From Lactobacillus sp. (GTDB lineage: Bacteria; Bacillota; Bacilli; Lactobacillales; Lactobacillaceae): a stretch of DNA of 6,576 nucleotides. The notes beneath the pieces were generated by a model. The model was given only the letters and a program-made list of their open reading frames with translations, was not told the DNA's origin and did not search any database. Both the position numbers and the translations under genes were made by a program. This document shows, in pieces, positions 5,805 through 6,576 of the stretch (positions within the stretch are counted from its first letter, which is position 1; every line of letters begins with the position of its first letter). Location of the stretch: the NCBI GenBank assembly GCA_003482405.1, contig DMZB01000048.1, forward strand, positions 1 to 6,576, read 5' to 3'.

Positions 5805-6482
5805 ATGAACAGATTAATTAAGCACTGGTATGAGATTGAAGTATATATTGCTGGATTTTATGTATTACTGTTGGTTATGGGGTCATGGAGTTTGTTGCAG
5901 AAAACACTGTTATTAGGATTGGTATTCATTCATCTTCATTTTTTTGAAGAGTTCGGATTTCCGGGTGGTTTTGCTTGGGGTGGAATAAAGGTCGAAATGG
6001 GGCATGTGAGTGCAGATGCGAGATTGTGGCCGTTGAATCAACTTAGCTCGTTATGGGGTAATGAATGGTTCGCTATAATTGTATATTTGTTGCCACTCTT
6101 CTTCCCTCAGATGCGCTGGTTGGTTTTGGGCGCAATCATCTTTGCTTATTTTGAGTTCCTGATGCATGTTGTTATTTTTAATCTGGGATTGCACAGCTGG
6201 TATAATCCTGGCAGCTTAACAGCTGTCTTTGGGCTGACGCTTTCTTCAAGCTGGGGATTGTGGCAGCTGCGAACGCAAAATTTATTTAACTGGAAGGATT
6301 TGATTATTTCCTTGTTGTGGATTTTTATTAACTATTGGATTGCATTTCGTTCGCCTGCATTTAAATTTTTTAATAACAAGAAGAAATTCACGTTTTCACG
6401 ACAAGATGTTTTAAAGTCCGATAAATACATGCAAAAGTTTGGCGTGACCGTAGATGATTTTAAACACCTGAATCGTGATTAA
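5805..6482 (+). CDS. HXXEE-domain multi-spanning membrane protein, function unknown
   Basis: A 225-residue protein with about five to six hydrophobic segments (roughly 14-31, 34-46, 88-103, 105-124, 137-153 and 165-181) and a charged C-terminal tail (182-225). The motif His45-Phe-Phe-Glu48-Glu49 gives the family its name (HXXEE, PF13787) and is thought to be part of the active or metal-binding site of an uncharacterised enzyme. Other candidate polar residues in or near the membrane are His43, His67, Glu117, His121, Asn126, His130 and YNPG (133-136); the histidine and NPG features recur in this family as I recall it. The start is supported by AAGGG six bases upstream. Codon use and base composition look more AT-rich than gpmA. 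It is divergent from a TetR regulator, a pairing seen for inducible membrane proteins, which hints at a stress or small-molecule response but does not define a substrate. The next recognisable sequence downstream is a broken gpmA copy. Family assignment is good; biochemical role is unknown. Confidence 0.82.
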   Translation: MNRLIKHWYEIEVYIAGFYVLLLVMGSWSLLQKTLLLGLVFIHLHFFEEFGFPGGFAWGGIKVEMGHVSADARLWPLNQLSSLWGNEWFAIIVYLLPLFFPQMRWLVLGAIIFAYFEFLMHVVIFNLGLHSWYNPGSLTAVFGLTLSSSWGLWQLRTQNLFNWKDLIISLLWIFINYWIAFRSPAFKFFNNKKKFTFSRQDVLKSDKYMQKFGVTVDDFKHLNRD

Positions 6483-6530
6483 CATTGTGTGAATGCAAGC
6501 AATATTATTATCTCTACTCTTGCTAATTAT

Positions 6531-6576
6531 TCATTACGGGACACTGTCCAAATCCATCGAAAACATCTCAGATGAT
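6531..6576 (+). pseudogene. Degraded partial copy of gpmA, continues past the window
   Basis: Bases 6531-6576 match gpmA 4678-4722 at 42 of 45 aligned positions, with one extra A inserted near 6541. The match covers gpmA codons for SLR and then [12 protein letters not shown] (residues 185-199), with Tyr191 changed to Ser, and is still in progress at the window edge. Weaker resemblance continues left to about 6501: AATATTATTATC there lines up with the codons for gpmA NVII (176-179), and spacing to the strong match differs by one codon. In that upstream frame the inserted A causes a frameshift, and the catalytic His182 codon is not preserved. It cannot make a working mutase. It is either a 3' duplication of gpmA or the remnant of a second mutase gene. 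Confidence 0.8.

Noticed and set aside
4868..6530. Insertion sequence or prophage element around the TetR/HXXEE pair
   Set aside because: No transposase or integrase, terminal inverted repeats or target-site duplication can be seen; only the gpmA partial copy suggests rearrangement.

Overview
The window looks like chromosome of a Gram-positive Lactobacillaceae bacterium, most likely the Lactiplantibacillus plantarum group. The grounds are strong AGGAGG-type ribosome binding sites, moderate GC, a lactobacillar codon pattern in the phosphoglycerate mutase gene, and a combination of genes (cyclopropane fatty acid synthase, ROK regulator, AI-2E family permease, phosphoglycerate mutase) that I recall from L. 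plantarum. The species is an inference from memory, not a search result.

Layout: (1) 1-996, minus strand: cyclopropane-fatty-acid synthase (cfa), cut by the left window edge so that its C-terminus is missing. (2) 997-1623: a long AT-rich intergenic region with outward-facing signals for cfa and a ROK regulator gene. It is rich in inverted and direct repeats, including a 10-bp dyad over the cfa promoter and a long stem-loop between a strong Shine-Dalgarno sequence and the ROK start codon. (3) 1624-2799, plus: ROK/XylR-like regulator with its own terminator. (4) 2965-4050, plus: AI-2E family membrane protein starting at GTG. (5) 4126-4818, plus: intact gpmA with a consensus -10 box and a clear terminator. 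(6) 5025-5582, minus, and 5805-6482, plus: a divergent pair of a TetR-family regulator and an HXXEE-domain membrane protein of unknown function, sharing a 222-bp control region with three copies of a TTAAG-type motif. (7) 6531-6576: a degraded copy of part of gpmA, continuing past the right edge.

The first genes look like ordinary, mostly single-gene transcription units for membrane lipid modification, regulation, membrane transport and glycolysis. The distinctive part is the right third. The TetR/HXXEE pair lies between the intact gpmA and a frameshifted gpmA fragment (42 of 45 aligned bases identical, plus one inserted base). This arrangement suggests the pair arrived by, or was trapped in, a duplication at the 3' end of gpmA. 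The HXXEE protein is probably the effector and the TetR protein its local repressor, but its substrate cannot be read from the sequence.
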